Shown here one piece after another: positions 38,102 through 48,760 of a stretch of DNA of 64,000 nucleotides. The translations under genes were made by a program, and so were the position numbers. Source of the stretch: Inquilinus limosus DSM 16000 (GTDB lineage: Bacteria; Pseudomonadota; Alphaproteobacteria; DSM-16000; Inquilinaceae); the NCBI RefSeq assembly GCF_000423185.1, contig NZ_AUHM01000034.1, positions 1-64,000 of the forward strand, written 5' to 3'. Position 1 is the stretch's first letter. Every line of letters starts with the position of its first letter. The notes beneath the pieces were generated by a model that did no database searches, was not told where the DNA came from, and saw only the letters and a program-made list of their open reading frames with translations.

Positions 38102-39061
38102 ATGGCGAGTTACCTGCTGCGGCGACTGCTGATCGCCATTCCGAGCCTTCTGGCCATCAGCCTGATCCTGTTCACGATCCTGGCGCTGGCGCCGGGCGAT
38201 CCGTTCTCCGAACTCGCGACCAACCCCAACGTGCCCCCCGAGGTGCGGATGGCCCTGCGCGCCAAGTTCGGCATGGATGACCCGGTGATGGTGCGCTATC
38301 TGCGCTGGCTGACGGCGATGGCGCAGGGCGACTGGGGCTTTTCCTTCGCCAGCCGGATCGACGTCGACGATCTCATCCTGCAGAGCCTCCCGGCCACGCT
38401 CTTCGTCGTCGGCTCGTCCCAGATCCTGGCGCTCGCGGTCGCTTTGCCGATCGGCATCTACGCCGCGACGCGGCCCTATTCGGTGTTCGACCAGATCGCC
38501 AACACCTTCGCCTTCATCGGCTTCTCGCTGCCGACCTTCTTCACCGGCCTCCTCTTCATCCTGCTGTTCTCGATCAAGCTGGACTGGCTGCCCTTCGTCT
38601 ACCGCTCCGACATCGCGGCGACGGGGTGGCGCTGGTACTGGGAGATGCTGCGGCAGGCGATCATGCCGATCACCGTGCTCGGCCTGTTCCAGGCGGCGTC
38701 CTACACGCGCTATGTGCGCTCGGCCGTGCTCGACGTCGTCAGGCTCGACTATGTCACCACGGCGCGCGCCAAGGGCCTCAGCGAGAGGATCATCACCCGC
38801 CGGCACGTCGCCCGCAACGCGCTGATCCCGGTGGTGACGATGGTCGCGCTGCAGATGCCGGCCGTCTTCGGCGGCGCGATCGTCACCGAGCAGATCTTCC
38901 GGGTGCCCGGCATCGGCTCGCTGCTGATCACCGCCATCCTCGCCAACGACACGCCCGTGGTGATGGCGGTCACCTTCGTCTTCGCCTGCCTCGTCGTCCT
39001 CTTCAACCTGATCGCGGATCTGCTCTATGGCTGGCTCGACCCTCGCATCTCCTTCCGCTGA
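38102..39061 (+). CDS. Peptide ABC transporter permease (DppB/GsiC-like)
   Basis: 319 residues with six helices. N-terminus MASYLLRRLLIAIPSLLAIS and LAPGDPF are typical of DppB; the cytoplasmic EAA-type loop reads YVTTARAKGLSERIITRRHVARNA (split: YVTTARAKGLSE, RIITRRHVARNA; about 217-240). It pairs with the next permease, whose start lies inside this gene (35-base overlap). Confidence 0.92.
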   Translation: MASYLLRRLLIAIPSLLAISLILFTILALAPGDPFSELATNPNVPPEVRMALRAKFGMDDPVMVRYLRWLTAMAQGDWGFSFASRIDVDDLILQSLPATLFVVGSSQILALAVALPIGIYAATRPYSVFDQIANTFAFIGFSLPTFFTGLLFILLFSIKLDWLPFVYRSDIAATGWRWYWEMLRQAIMPITVLGLFQAASYTRYVRSAVLDVVRLDYVTTARAKGLSERIITRRHVARNALIPVVTMVALQMPAVFGGAIVTEQIFRVPGIGSLLITAILANDTPVVMAVTFVFACLVVLFNLIADLLYGWLDPRISFR

Positions 39062-39962
39062 GGCGACGGCGCCGGGGCAGAGCGTCTCGGTTTCGCCCGC
39101 GCGGGAGACGTGGCGCCGCTTCCGACGCCACCGCCTGGCGATGGTCAGCACGGCCGTGCTCGGCCTGCTCGTCATCGGCGTCCTCGTCGGCCCCCTGTTC
39201 TGGCCGGTGCCGATCAACGAGATCGACTTCGCCGCCCAGCTTGAGGGCCCGTCCTGGGCCCATCCCTTCGGCACGGACGATCTCGGCCAGGACCTGCTCG
39301 CGCGGATGATCTATGGCGGACGCATCTCGCTCGCCGTCGGGCTCGCCGCCATGGTGGTGTCCACCGTCGTCGGCGTCGTGGTCGGGGCCTTGGCCGGCAT
39401 GTCCCGCCGCGCGCTCGATCCGTTTCTGATGTGGGTGACGGACCTGTTCCTGTCGCTGCCGCAGCTGCCGCTGCTGCTGCTGGTGATCTATCTGTTCCGC
39501 GAGCAGCTGAAGGCCGTGTTCGGGGTCGAGGGCGGCGTCTTCGTCCTGATCGTGATCGTGATCGGCGGGCTGCGCTGGATGCCGGTGGCGCGGCTGGTGC
39601 GCGCGCAGTTCCTGTCGCTGCGCGAGAAGGAGTTCGTCGAGGCGGCGCGCGCCGCGGGCGCGACGCGCTGGCGGCAGACGGTCCACCACATCCTGCCCAA
39701 CGCCGTCGGCCCGGTCATCGTCGCCAGCTCGATCGAGGTGTCGTCCGCGATCATCGCGGAATCGACCCTGTCCTTCCTCGGCCTCGGCTTCCCGCCGGAC
39801 ATCCCGACCTGGGGGCGGCTCCTGTTCGACGCCAAGGACTACCTCGACGTCGCCCCGCACTGGGCGCTGTTCCCGGGGGCGGCGATCTTCCTCACCGTCC
39901 TCGCCATCAACTTCATCGGCGACGGCCTGCGGGACGCGCTCGATCCCCGCCGCGTCGTCTGA
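39027..39962 (+). CDS. Peptide ABC transporter permease (DppC/GsiD-like)
   Basis: 311 residues. N-terminal [22 protein letters not shown] then [20 protein letters not shown] (split across about 28-95) is the DppC hallmark. EAA loop: [23 protein letters not shown] (about 200-222). The 35-base overlap with the upstream gene is long; an internal start cannot be excluded, but Met 1 keeps the usual cytoplasmic N-terminus. Confidence 0.92.
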   Translation: MAGSTLASPSAEATAPGQSVSVSPARETWRRFRRHRLAMVSTAVLGLLVIGVLVGPLFWPVPINEIDFAAQLEGPSWAHPFGTDDLGQDLLARMIYGGRISLAVGLAAMVVSTVVGVVVGALAGMSRRALDPFLMWVTDLFLSLPQLPLLLLVIYLFREQLKAVFGVEGGVFVLIVIVIGGLRWMPVARLVRAQFLSLREKEFVEAARAAGATRWRQTVHHILPNAVGPVIVASSIEVSSAIIAESTLSFLGLGFPPDIPTWGRLLFDAKDYLDVAPHWALFPGAAIFLTVLAINFIGDGLRDALDPRRVV

Positions 39963-39982
39963 CCAGAACGATCGGACCGCAC

Positions 39983-41833
<1,851 letters not shown>

Positions 41834-41879
41834 CAGCCCGCGACAGGCAGCCGGCGCGGCTGTCAAGGAGCGGAAAGCG

Positions 41880-41954
41880 GTGAACATGGATATCCGCGAG
41901 CCTCGGCTGGACAGCGCGGAGAAATTGAAGTTTAATAAAATTGTATATATCTGA
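41880..41954 (+). CDS. Possible small protein, 24 residues
   Basis: GTG 41880 opens a 25-codon frame ending at TGA 41954, with aaggag about ten bases upstream. The product begins MNMDIREPRLDSAEKLK. It directly follows the peptide transporter operon and overlaps the AT-rich promoter region of the next gene. No homology is recognised; it could be chance. Confidence 0.2.
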   Translation: MNMDIREPRLDSAEKLKFNKIVYI

Positions 41955-42046
41955 TTTGCCTTCCGCCGCCGGCTTGATCCGGCTCTAATCGGCGGAGGAC
42001 CGGCGCCGCCGCCGGGCCACTCGTCCGATCGGGAGACAGGGGAGAT

Positions 42047-43900
42047 ATGAGCGGCAGATCTTCGACCGGCCAGCCGCTCTCCATGACGGCGCGTGCTGCC
42101 GTGCCCGCAGAGAGGGTCACCCCCGATCCGACAACGTCCTCCTCTCCATCCCTGATCGCGCTGGAGCGCGACGCGCTCCAGGCCCTGGTCGACGGCGACC
42201 CGATCGAGGCCATCCTGGCCACCGTGGCCGAGATGGCAGGCCGTCTGCTCGCATCGGCCAGCATCGCCTTCCTGCGGCTCGACGAAAGCGGCGCCAGCCT
42301 CTCCCTCCTGGCGCAGAGCGGGCTGCAGGGACCCGTGCTGGATGCGCTGGCCTCTATCCGCGTCGGCCCGTCCGGCCCGCCGCCGGGAGTCGCCGTGTTC
42401 ACGAACGCACCGGCCACCGGCTCCCTCGGCCCGGCCGATGATACCGTCGCCGTCATCGCCGAGCCGCTGACCGACGACGACGGACGGATCGCCGGCGCCC
42501 TGGTGTTCGTCGGCACGGCTTCCCCGGTGGCGATGCCGGAGGCGCTGCGGCAGACCGTCGGCCGGCTGTTCGCCATGGCCCTGCGGCGCGACCGGCGCGA
42601 TCGCGAGGTGCAGGATCTGATCTATCGCGACCCGCTGACCGGCCTGCCGAACCGACGCTGCTTCGAGGAGCGTCTGGCCCGGATCTTCGCCCGTGGGGTC
42701 GATGCCGCTTGCCCGGTCTCGGTCCTGTTCATGGATCTGGACGAGTTCAAGAAGGTCAACGACACCCTGGGCCACGAAGTCGGCGACCTGCTGCTGGCCA
42801 TCGTCGGCAGCCGGCTGCGCCGGGCGCTGTCGAGCGAGGCCTTCGTCGCCCGGCTGGGCGGCGACGAATTCGCCGCCATCGTCGCCGCCGATGCCGGCGC
42901 CGCGCTGACCGCCGCCGGCCGGATCGCCAAGGCGCTGAAGGAACCGGCGATGCTGCGTGGGTATCGGCTGCCGATTTATTGCAGCATCGGCATCGCCACC
43001 TGTCCCGACCATGAAACCGACCCGGCCCTGCTGAAGCGCCTGGCCGACATGGCGATGTATTACGCCAAGCAATCCGCCACCGGCATCGCCTCCGCCGCCA
43101 CGCCGGAGGTGCGCCGCGCGATGTCGATCTCCGCGGTGGAATTCGACATTCCGGCGGCGCTGCAGTCGGGCCAGATCGGGCTGGTGTTCCAGCCGCGCGT
43201 CAAGCTCGCCAGCGGCCGGGTGGCCGGCTTCGAGGCGCTGGCCCGCTGGAACCACCCGACCCTCGGCGTGCTGGCGCCGAGCCATTTCATCCCCTGGGTC
43301 GAGCGCCGGCCCGACCTGGCCGTGAAATACACCGAATGGCTGCTGCGGGCGCTGGCCGACACCCTGATCCAGCTGCCGCGCGACGCCCTGGTGCCGATCT
43401 CGATCAACATCCCGGTCGCGGTGATGCAGTCGGACGCCGTGTTCACCGCCATGCTGGGCCGCATGACCGAGGCCGGGCTGCCGCTGAGCCTGCTGCGGGT
43501 CGAGATCGTCGAGCGCGCCTTGACCCGCATGCCCGCCGAGGTCGAGGCGGTGGTGGCGCGCATGGTCGGGCTCGGCGTCACCTTCGAGCTCGACGATTTC
43601 GGCAGCGGCGAGGCCAATCTGGCGGCGCTGTCGCGGCTGCCCTTCTCCGCCATCAAGATCGCCGGCGAGATCGTGCAGACTGTGGCGACCGAGCCCCGCT
43701 GCGAGAGGCTGATCGACGGCGTCGCCCGCTTCGCCGAGACCTTCGGCGTCTCGCTCTGCGCCGAGCATGTCGAAAGCCAGGCGCAATGCGACATCCTGCG
43801 ACGGCTGGGCGTCGAGCAGGGCCAGGGTTATCTCTTCGGCCAGCCCGTGCCCGCCGGCGATCTCGCCGCCGCGGTGCGCGCGGTTCACCGCTGCACATAG
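42047..43900 (+). CDS. GGDEF-EAL cyclic di-GMP signalling protein with N-terminal GAF-like sensor
   Basis: 617 residues. An N-terminal sensor (about 38-180) has GAF-like length and pattern. GGDEF domain about 195-345: DPLTGLPNRRCFEERLA and RLGGDEFAAIV (about 268-278) are intact, but no RxxD inhibition site precedes the motif. EAL domain about 365-610: GFEALARWNHP, INIPVAV (Asn), VEIVERAL (Glu), ELDDFGSGEANL, IKIAGEI (Lys kept, following Asp lost), AEHVESQAQ and QGYLFGQP. Metal and catalytic residues look present, so phosphodiesterase activity is plausible. A gggagacaggggag site precedes the ATG. Confidence 0.92.
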   Translation: MSGRSSTGQPLSMTARAAVPAERVTPDPTTSSSPSLIALERDALQALVDGDPIEAILATVAEMAGRLLASASIAFLRLDESGASLSLLAQSGLQGPVLDALASIRVGPSGPPPGVAVFTNAPATGSLGPADDTVAVIAEPLTDDDGRIAGALVFVGTASPVAMPEALRQTVGRLFAMALRRDRRDREVQDLIYRDPLTGLPNRRCFEERLARIFARGVDAACPVSVLFMDLDEFKKVNDTLGHEVGDLLLAIVGSRLRRALSSEAFVARLGGDEFAAIVAADAGAALTAAGRIAKALKEPAMLRGYRLPIYCSIGIATCPDHETDPALLKRLADMAMYYAKQSATGIASAATPEVRRAMSISAVEFDIPAALQSGQIGLVFQPRVKLASGRVAGFEALARWNHPTLGVLAPSHFIPWVERRPDLAVKYTEWLLRALADTLIQLPRDALVPISINIPVAVMQSDAVFTAMLGRMTEAGLPLSLLRVEIVERALTRMPAEVEAVVARMVGLGVTFELDDFGSGEANLAALSRLPFSAIKIAGEIVQTVATEPRCERLIDGVARFAETFGVSLCAEHVESQAQCDILRRLGVEQGQGYLFGQPVPAGDLAAAVRAVHRCT

Positions 43901-44056
43901 CGTCCGGACCGGATCGATGGTAACGTTCACATCGGTGACCGGGACCATTTGCCGCCGCATCGATGATCTGCAACTCGTCGCCGGCCGGGACCAGTCGGTC
44001 CGGTGTGGGTGGGGCTATGGCGTCTCGGTCAGCGGAGCAACAACGGGAAGTGAGCC

Positions 44057-44536
44057 ATGTCGGAAGCCGCCGGCCTCGCCCTCGGGGAAGGCATCCATCT
44101 TGATCCGGCGGGCAACATGGCTTTGAGGAAGCACACGACTGCGATGAAGATCCTTCTCGTCGACGACGACGAGCTGTTCCTGGAATTCGCGGCGGCCATG
44201 CTGCGCGCCGACGGCGCCGCCGTCGAGACCTGCGCCAGCGCGGGCGACGCCATCGCCGCGCTCAACCTCGACGACGAAGGCAAGCCGGCACGGGACTTCG
44301 ATGCCGTGCTGATCGACATCGTCATGCCGGAGGTGTCGGGCACCGAGCTGTGCTCGCTGATCCGGGCCCATGCCGGCTATGGCGACCTGCCGGTGATCAT
44401 GATCAGCGCCACCCGCGACATGAGCCTGATCGACCAGGCCCTGACCGCCGGCGGCTCCTCCTACATCCAGAAGCCGATCCAGGCCGCGACCTTCGCCGGG
44501 GAGATCCGGCAGAAGATCGCGGAAGCGCGGGGCTGA
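44057..44536 (+). CDS. CheY-like response regulator, single receiver domain
   Basis: 159 residues; the receiver domain starts at MKILLVDDDELFLEFA (residue 30). Acidic pocket DDD (about 36-38), phospho-acceptor Asp in VLIDIVMPEVSG (about 86), Ser/Thr position in MISATRD (about 113) and Lys in YIQKPI (about 134) are all kept. No output domain. ATG 44057 follows gggaagtgag, so the 29-residue lead-in is probably translated; ATG 44144 is the alternative. Its place 156 bases after the GGDEF-EAL gene suggests a shared pathway. Confidence 0.88.
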   Translation: MSEAAGLALGEGIHLDPAGNMALRKHTTAMKILLVDDDELFLEFAAAMLRADGAAVETCASAGDAIAALNLDDEGKPARDFDAVLIDIVMPEVSGTELCSLIRAHAGYGDLPVIMISATRDMSLIDQALTAGGSSYIQKPIQAATFAGEIRQKIAEARG

Positions 44537-44572
44537 CTGCGGACAGGGCCCGGGGAAACGAGATCCGATTCG

Positions 44573-45037
44573 TCAAACCGACGCCCGATACGCCCCCAGG
44601 AGGGCCTGCCACCATTCGCCGTGCCGCTGCAGGAAGACCGCGTCCGGGAAATGGTGCCGGGCGACATGGTCTTGCGGCACGCTGTCCCAGCCGCGATGCT
44701 CGACGGTCACGCGCGTCTGGTCGCCAACGGGCTCGAACCGGACCTCGACCTCGGTCGACTGCCCGGGCGAGAAGCTCGCCTGCCGCCAGGAGAAGACCAG
44801 GCGGCTGCCCGGCTCCCACACCAGGATCCGGCCGATCTCGAAGATGTGTCCGTCCGGCCGCGTCTCGACGAAGCGGCCGCCGGGCCCGGGCTCGAAGCGC
44901 AGCACCCCGGGCTCGCCCGGCGTGAACCGGAACAACGGGTTCGGCTGCCACCACAGGCCGATATTCTCGACGAAGGCGGTGAAGGCCCGTTCCGCCGTCG
45001 CCGCGACACGCAGAGAGACGAGGATGCTCGACGTCAT
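44573..45037 (-). CDS. SRPBCC (AHSA1-like) protein
   Basis: 154 residues from ATG 45037. ILVSLRVAATAERAFTAFVENIGLWW at the start, GGRFVETRPDGHIFEIGRIL in the middle and TRVTVEHRGWDSVP near 120 are typical of AHSA1/START-like ligand-binding folds. Last of three overlapping genes; its start overlaps the ArsR stop by four bases. Such SRPBCC proteins are commonly encoded with ArsR regulators; ligand unknown. Confidence 0.85.
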   Translation of the reverse strand: MTSSILVSLRVAATAERAFTAFVENIGLWWQPNPLFRFTPGEPGVLRFEPGPGGRFVETRPDGHIFEIGRILVWEPGSRLVFSWRQASFSPGQSTEVEVRFEPVGDQTRVTVEHRGWDSVPQDHVARHHFPDAVFLQRHGEWWQALLGAYRASV

Positions 45038-45381
45038 GGCGTCCGCTCCAGATGCGCCCTGAAAGCGGCGAGCTGGTCGACCCACAGCCGCTCGGTCTCG
45101 GCCAGCCATGCCTTCAGATCCGCCATCGGCTCCGGCCTCAGGCTGTAGATGCGCACCCGCGCATCGAACTCCGGATGGGCCTCCTCGACCAGCCCGCCCG
45201 CCTTCAGCGTGCGCAGGTGCCGGCTGAGCGCCGGCGGGTTGAGGCCCAGCGCCTCCGCCAGCTCCCCCGCCCGCCGCGGCCGCTCGCGCAGCAGCTCGAT
45301 CAGCCGCCGCCGATGCGGGTCGGCGAGCGCCGCCAGGGTCCGGTCGAGCAGCGTCTGGTCGGGTCGGGCGGCAGTCCTCAC
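45034..45381 (-). CDS. ArsR-family winged-helix regulator
   Basis: 115 residues from GTG 45381, which overlaps the VOC gene stop (GTGA). DRTLAALADPHRRRLIELLRERP (about 13-35), AGELAEALGLNPPALSRHLRTLKAGGLVEE (split near ALSRHL; about 38-67) and wing RVRIYSLRPEP form the ArsR helix-turn-helix. No metal-binding CxC is seen, so it is of the non-metal SmtB/ArsR group often paired with SRPBCC proteins. Confidence 0.9.
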   Translation of the reverse strand: MRTAARPDQTLLDRTLAALADPHRRRLIELLRERPRRAGELAEALGLNPPALSRHLRTLKAGGLVEEAHPEFDARVRIYSLRPEPMADLKAWLAETERLWVDQLAAFRAHLERTP

Positions 45382-45839
45382 ACCCAGCCTTCGATCTTCA
45401 GCCCCGACGCCTGCTCCGCCTCCTCGCGCGAGACCTGGCGGACGGTCTGGCCGAACGTCCAGACATGCCCTTCCGGATCGCGCGCGCGATAGGTGCGGTC
45501 GCCATAGAACTGGTCGGTCGGATCCTGCAGGATCACCGCCCCGGCCGCCCTCGCCCGGGCGCAATGCTCGTCGATGCCGTGATCGAGATGGACATGGATC
45601 GACTGGGTGTTCTTGCCGCCGATCGAGGCCGGGCTGGCGGTGAAGTCCGCCCATTCCGATCCGACATAGATCAGGCCGTCGCCGAACCGCATCTCCGAAT
45701 GCGCGAGGTTCCCGCCCTGGTCGGTGATGACCATGCTGCGCTCGAAGCCGAACGCCTTTTCCAGCCAGTCGAGCGCCGCCCAGGGGTCCTTGTAGAACAC
45801 GCCCGTCGTCAGCGCCGGGCGCGAAGCGGGATCAGCCAT
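45378..45839 (-). CDS. VOC (glyoxalase/bleomycin-resistance fold) protein
   Basis: 153 residues with paired beta-alpha-beta-beta-beta modules: TTGVFYKDPWAALDWLEKAFGF (about 11-32), LAHSEMRFGDGLIYVG (about 45-60), SIHVHLDHGIDEHCARARAAG (about 79-99) and YRARDPEGHVWTFGQTV (about 116-132). Putative metal-site His and Glu residues are present. First gene of the overlapping trio. Function unassigned; such proteins are usually isomerases, lyases or binding proteins. Confidence 0.85.
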   Translation of the reverse strand: MADPASRPALTTGVFYKDPWAALDWLEKAFGFERSMVITDQGGNLAHSEMRFGDGLIYVGSEWADFTASPASIGGKNTQSIHVHLDHGIDEHCARARAAGAVILQDPTDQFYGDRTYRARDPEGHVWTFGQTVRQVSREEAEQASGLKIEGWV

Positions 45840-45862
45840 CGCTCAGCTCCTTCACTGCTATT

Positions 45863-45889
45863 GAAATATTTAACGCCATAGAGAAATAT
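45863..45889 (-). promoter_or_regulatory. AT-rich direct repeat ahead of the VOC/ArsR/SRPBCC trio
   Basis: gaaatat occurs at 45863-45869 and again at 45883-45889, exactly 20 bases apart (two helical turns), in a short AT-rich patch upstream of the VOC start. A plausible ArsR-type autoregulatory site and promoter. Confidence 0.4.
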
Positions 45890-45943
45890 CTAGTCAAGAA
45901 GAAGGTCGGGTTCGCCCGGGCGAGCCCGACCTGCCTCCGCCGG

Positions 45944-46975
45944 CTACTTGATCGCCTGCGCCTTCTCGGCGAAGCGCGGATCCCAGGTCTTCGACAGGTC
46001 GATCTCTGCATCCTTCAGCTCGGGGCTGAAGCGGTGCAGGATGTCGAGCGAGGTCTGCATCCCCTCTGCCTTGATCAGCCCGTCGCGGGAATACATCGGC
46101 AGGGAGTTCGTCACCGACTGGACGTAAAGGTCGCGGTCGCCCAGCAGGAACTCCTCCGGCACCACGGCCGCCACATCCTCCGGCTTTGCGGTGGACAGCC
46201 AGCGCAGCGCCTTCATGAAGGCGTTGACCAGCGCCTGCGCCGTCTCCGGATTCTCCTCGATGAAATCCTCCTTGGCATAGAGCACCGCAGCCGGGACCGG
46301 ACCGCCGAACACGGACTTCACCCCCTCCTCCGTCCGCGTGTCGACCAGGACGGTGGCAGCGCCGGTGGACTGCAGCTTCGAGATCACCGGGTCGAGATTG
46401 GCCATGGCGTCGATCTCGCCATGCTGCATCGCCGCGACGGCGCTGGGGCCGCCGCCGACCGAGACGAAGGACACGTCCTCCGGCGTCAGCCCCTCCTTCG
46501 CCAGGAGGGCGTTGACGAAGAAGTTGGTCGAGGAGCCGGGGGCGGTGACACCGACCTTGCGGCCCTTGAGGTCGGCCACCGACTTGATCTCGCCGGCCAG
46601 GGACTGGCGCACCACCAGCACGATACCGGGGAAGCGGCCGAGCTCGACCAGCGCCCGGATGTCCTGGCCCCTGGCCTGCATCAGGATGGTGTGCTCATAG
46701 GCGCCGGTGGTGACGTCGGTCGACCCGCCCATCATCGCCTGCAGGCTCTTGGCGCCGCCGGCGAAGTCGCTGATCTCGACGTCCAGCCCCTCCTCCTTGA
46801 AGAAGCCCTTCTTCTCCGCGATGGTCAGCGGCAGGTAATAGAGCAGCGGCTTGCCGCCGACGCCGATGGTGACATGCGTCTTCTCCGGCGCCGCCATGGC
46901 CGGCACCGTTGGCGTTAGGCAAAGAATTTGGGCCAGGCCGAGGGCCAGCGCCATTCCGCGCAGCAGGGTTTTCAT
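45944..46975 (-). CDS. ABC transporter substrate-binding protein, SsuA/NMT1 type
   Basis: 343 residues with a signal peptide (MKTLLRGMALALGLAQILCL, cleavage after AMA near 28). Family blocks: YYLPLTIAEKKGFFKEEGLDV (split at KKGFF; about 46-66), GSTDVTTGAYEHTILMQARG, DLKGRKVGVTAPGSSTNFFV (about 137-156) and NPETAQALVNAFMKALRW. Ligands in this group are sulfonates, nitrate, thiamine precursors and similar small molecules. Last gene after the permease. Confidence 0.9.
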   Translation of the reverse strand: MKTLLRGMALALGLAQILCLTPTVPAMAAPEKTHVTIGVGGKPLLYYLPLTIAEKKGFFKEEGLDVEISDFAGGAKSLQAMMGGSTDVTTGAYEHTILMQARGQDIRALVELGRFPGIVLVVRQSLAGEIKSVADLKGRKVGVTAPGSSTNFFVNALLAKEGLTPEDVSFVSVGGGPSAVAAMQHGEIDAMANLDPVISKLQSTGAATVLVDTRTEEGVKSVFGGPVPAAVLYAKEDFIEENPETAQALVNAFMKALRWLSTAKPEDVAAVVPEEFLLGDRDLYVQSVTNSLPMYSRDGLIKAEGMQTSLDILHRFSPELKDAEIDLSKTWDPRFAEKAQAIK

Positions 46976-46988
46976 CCGTTTCCTCCCA

Positions 46989-47789
46989 TCACCCTTGGGC
47001 CGAGGCGCTCGCTGCGCTCTCCGGCCGCCACACCAGAAGCCGCCGCTCGATCACCGAGACGGCGGCGTCGATCGCCACCACGAAGGCCGCCAGCACCAGC
47101 ATGCCGGAGAACACGCCGACCACGTCGAACACCCCCTCGGCCTGGGCGATGCGGTAGCCGAGCCCGGCGGTGGCGCCGAGATATTCGCCGACCACGGCGC
47201 CGACCAGGGCGAAGCCGACCGAGGTGTGCAGGCTGGAGAACACCCAGGACAGCGCCGAAGGCAGATAGACGTGGCGCAGCAGCTGCCGGTCGTTCATCCC
47301 CAGCATGCGGGCGTTGGCCAGCACGGTCGGGCTGACCTCGCGCACGCCCTGGTAGACGTTGAAGAAGACGATGAAGAACACCAGCGTGACGCCGAGCGCC
47401 ACCTTCGACCAGATGCCGAGGCCGAACCAGAGGGCGAAGATCGGCGCCAGCACCACCCGCGGCAGCGCGTTGGCGGCCTTGATGTAGGGGTCGAACACCG
47501 CCGCCGCCATGGCCCGCCGGGCGAACCAGAAGCCGAGCGCGACGCCGCCGAGGGCGCCGATGGCGAAGGCCAGCACCGTCTCCAGCAGGGTGACGCCGAG
47601 ATGGCGCCAGATCACGCCCGAGGCAAAGTCCTTCCAGGTGCGCTCGATCACGCCGAGCGGCGTGGCGAAGAAGAACGGGTCGAGGATCTTCGTCGCCGTC
47701 AGCACGTGCCAGAGCAGAAGGCAGATCACGGCGACCGCGATCTGCCAGAACAGGATGCGGCCGCGCCCGCCTTCAGACGACATCGCCAT
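46989..47789 (-). CDS. ABC transporter permease, SsuC/TauC type
   Basis: 266 residues with about six membrane helices. The EAA loop EVSPTVLANARMLGMNDRQLLRHVYLP (split at GMNDRQ; about 151-177) then PSALSWVFSSLHTSVGFAL is characteristic of SsuC/TauC. It overlaps the ATPase gene by 17 bases, so translation is coupled. Thirteen bases separate it from the binding-protein gene. Confidence 0.9.
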   Translation of the reverse strand: MAMSSEGGRGRILFWQIAVAVICLLLWHVLTATKILDPFFFATPLGVIERTWKDFASGVIWRHLGVTLLETVLAFAIGALGGVALGFWFARRAMAAAVFDPYIKAANALPRVVLAPIFALWFGLGIWSKVALGVTLVFFIVFFNVYQGVREVSPTVLANARMLGMNDRQLLRHVYLPSALSWVFSSLHTSVGFALVGAVVGEYLGATAGLGYRIAQAEGVFDVVGVFSGMLVLAAFVVAIDAAVSVIERRLLVWRPESAASASAQG

Positions 47790-48603
47790 AGGCCTTCATC
47801 ACCTCGTCCTTGAGCGCCGCCCAGATCGCCCGGTGCAGCGCCACGAATTCCGGGTCGTGCCGGGATTCGGCCAGCTCGCGCGGCCGCGCCAGCCCGATCT
47901 TGTGGTCGGCGATGATCCGTGCCTGCGGCCCGGCCGACAGCACCACCACCCGGTCGGCCAGGGCGATCGCCTCCTCGAGGTCATGGGTGACGAACAGCAC
48001 CGCCTTGCGCTCGGCCGACCACAGCGACAGCAAGAGGTCGCCCATCACGATCCGGGTCTGGGCGTCGAGCGGGCCGAAGGGCTCGTCCATCAGCAGCAGC
48101 TTCGGCTCCAGGATCAGCACCTGGGCCAGGGCGACGCGCTTCTTCTGGCCGCCGGAGAGCTGATGCGGGTAGCGGTCGCCCATCGACGCCAGCCCGACCC
48201 GGGCCAGCCAGGCCTGCGCCCGCTCCCGCGCCTCGGCCGGCGGCACGCCGCGCACCAAGAGGCCGACGGCGACATTGTCGCGCGCGGTCTTCCACGGCAT
48301 CAGCGGGTCGGCCTGGAACAGGTAACCGGCGTCGCGGTTCAGCCCCTGCAGCTTCCGGCCGAACACGGCGCAGCCGCCGGAGGCCGCCGGCACCAGCCCG
48401 GCGGCGACGTTCAGCAGGGTCGACTTGCCGCAGCCGGTCGGGCCGACGATGGCGGTGAACTCGCCGTCGGCCACGACCAGATCGGTCTCGCCCAGCGCGA
48501 CGTAGCGCCCGCCGCCCTTCAGCGGATAGGCGACGGAAACTCCGGAAAACGCGATGGCCGGCGGGGCTTCCCCACTGCGCGCCGCCTCGGCGACTCTCTG
48601 CAC
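47773..48603 (-). CDS. ABC transporter ATPase, SsuB/TauB type
   Basis: 276 residues from GTG 48603 (aggag immediately before it); the longer frame has non-coding composition. Walker A GPTGCGKST (about 50-58), signature LSGGQKKRVALAQVL (about 145-159), Walker B LLLMDEPFGPLD (about 165-176) and H-loop VTHDLEEA. First gene of the ATPase-permease-binding protein operon. Divergent from the zinc dehydrogenase with 157 bases between. Confidence 0.9.
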   Translation of the reverse strand: MQRVAEAARSGEAPPAIAFSGVSVAYPLKGGGRYVALGETDLVVADGEFTAIVGPTGCGKSTLLNVAAGLVPAASGGCAVFGRKLQGLNRDAGYLFQADPLMPWKTARDNVAVGLLVRGVPPAEARERAQAWLARVGLASMGDRYPHQLSGGQKKRVALAQVLILEPKLLLMDEPFGPLDAQTRIVMGDLLLSLWSAERKAVLFVTHDLEEAIALADRVVVLSAGPQARIIADHKIGLARPRELAESRHDPEFVALHRAIWAALKDEVMKAYGDVV

Positions 48604-48760
48604 TCCTGGCTTCCCCCGGATGGCTGGCCCTGGACGGGCCTTTTCGGACTCGGGCGGCAGTCTGTCCCAGATCCGACCCGGCTTTCCAGTCAAACGCGCT
48701 CGACAATCGCGATTTGTCCGATCAATTTGGGGCCACCCACCCCGACCGGCACGGACCACG

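Noticed and set aside
36191-39274. A 1027-residue minus-strand frame opposite the peptide-binding protein
   Set aside because: Antisense shadow with skewed composition and no recognisable domain.
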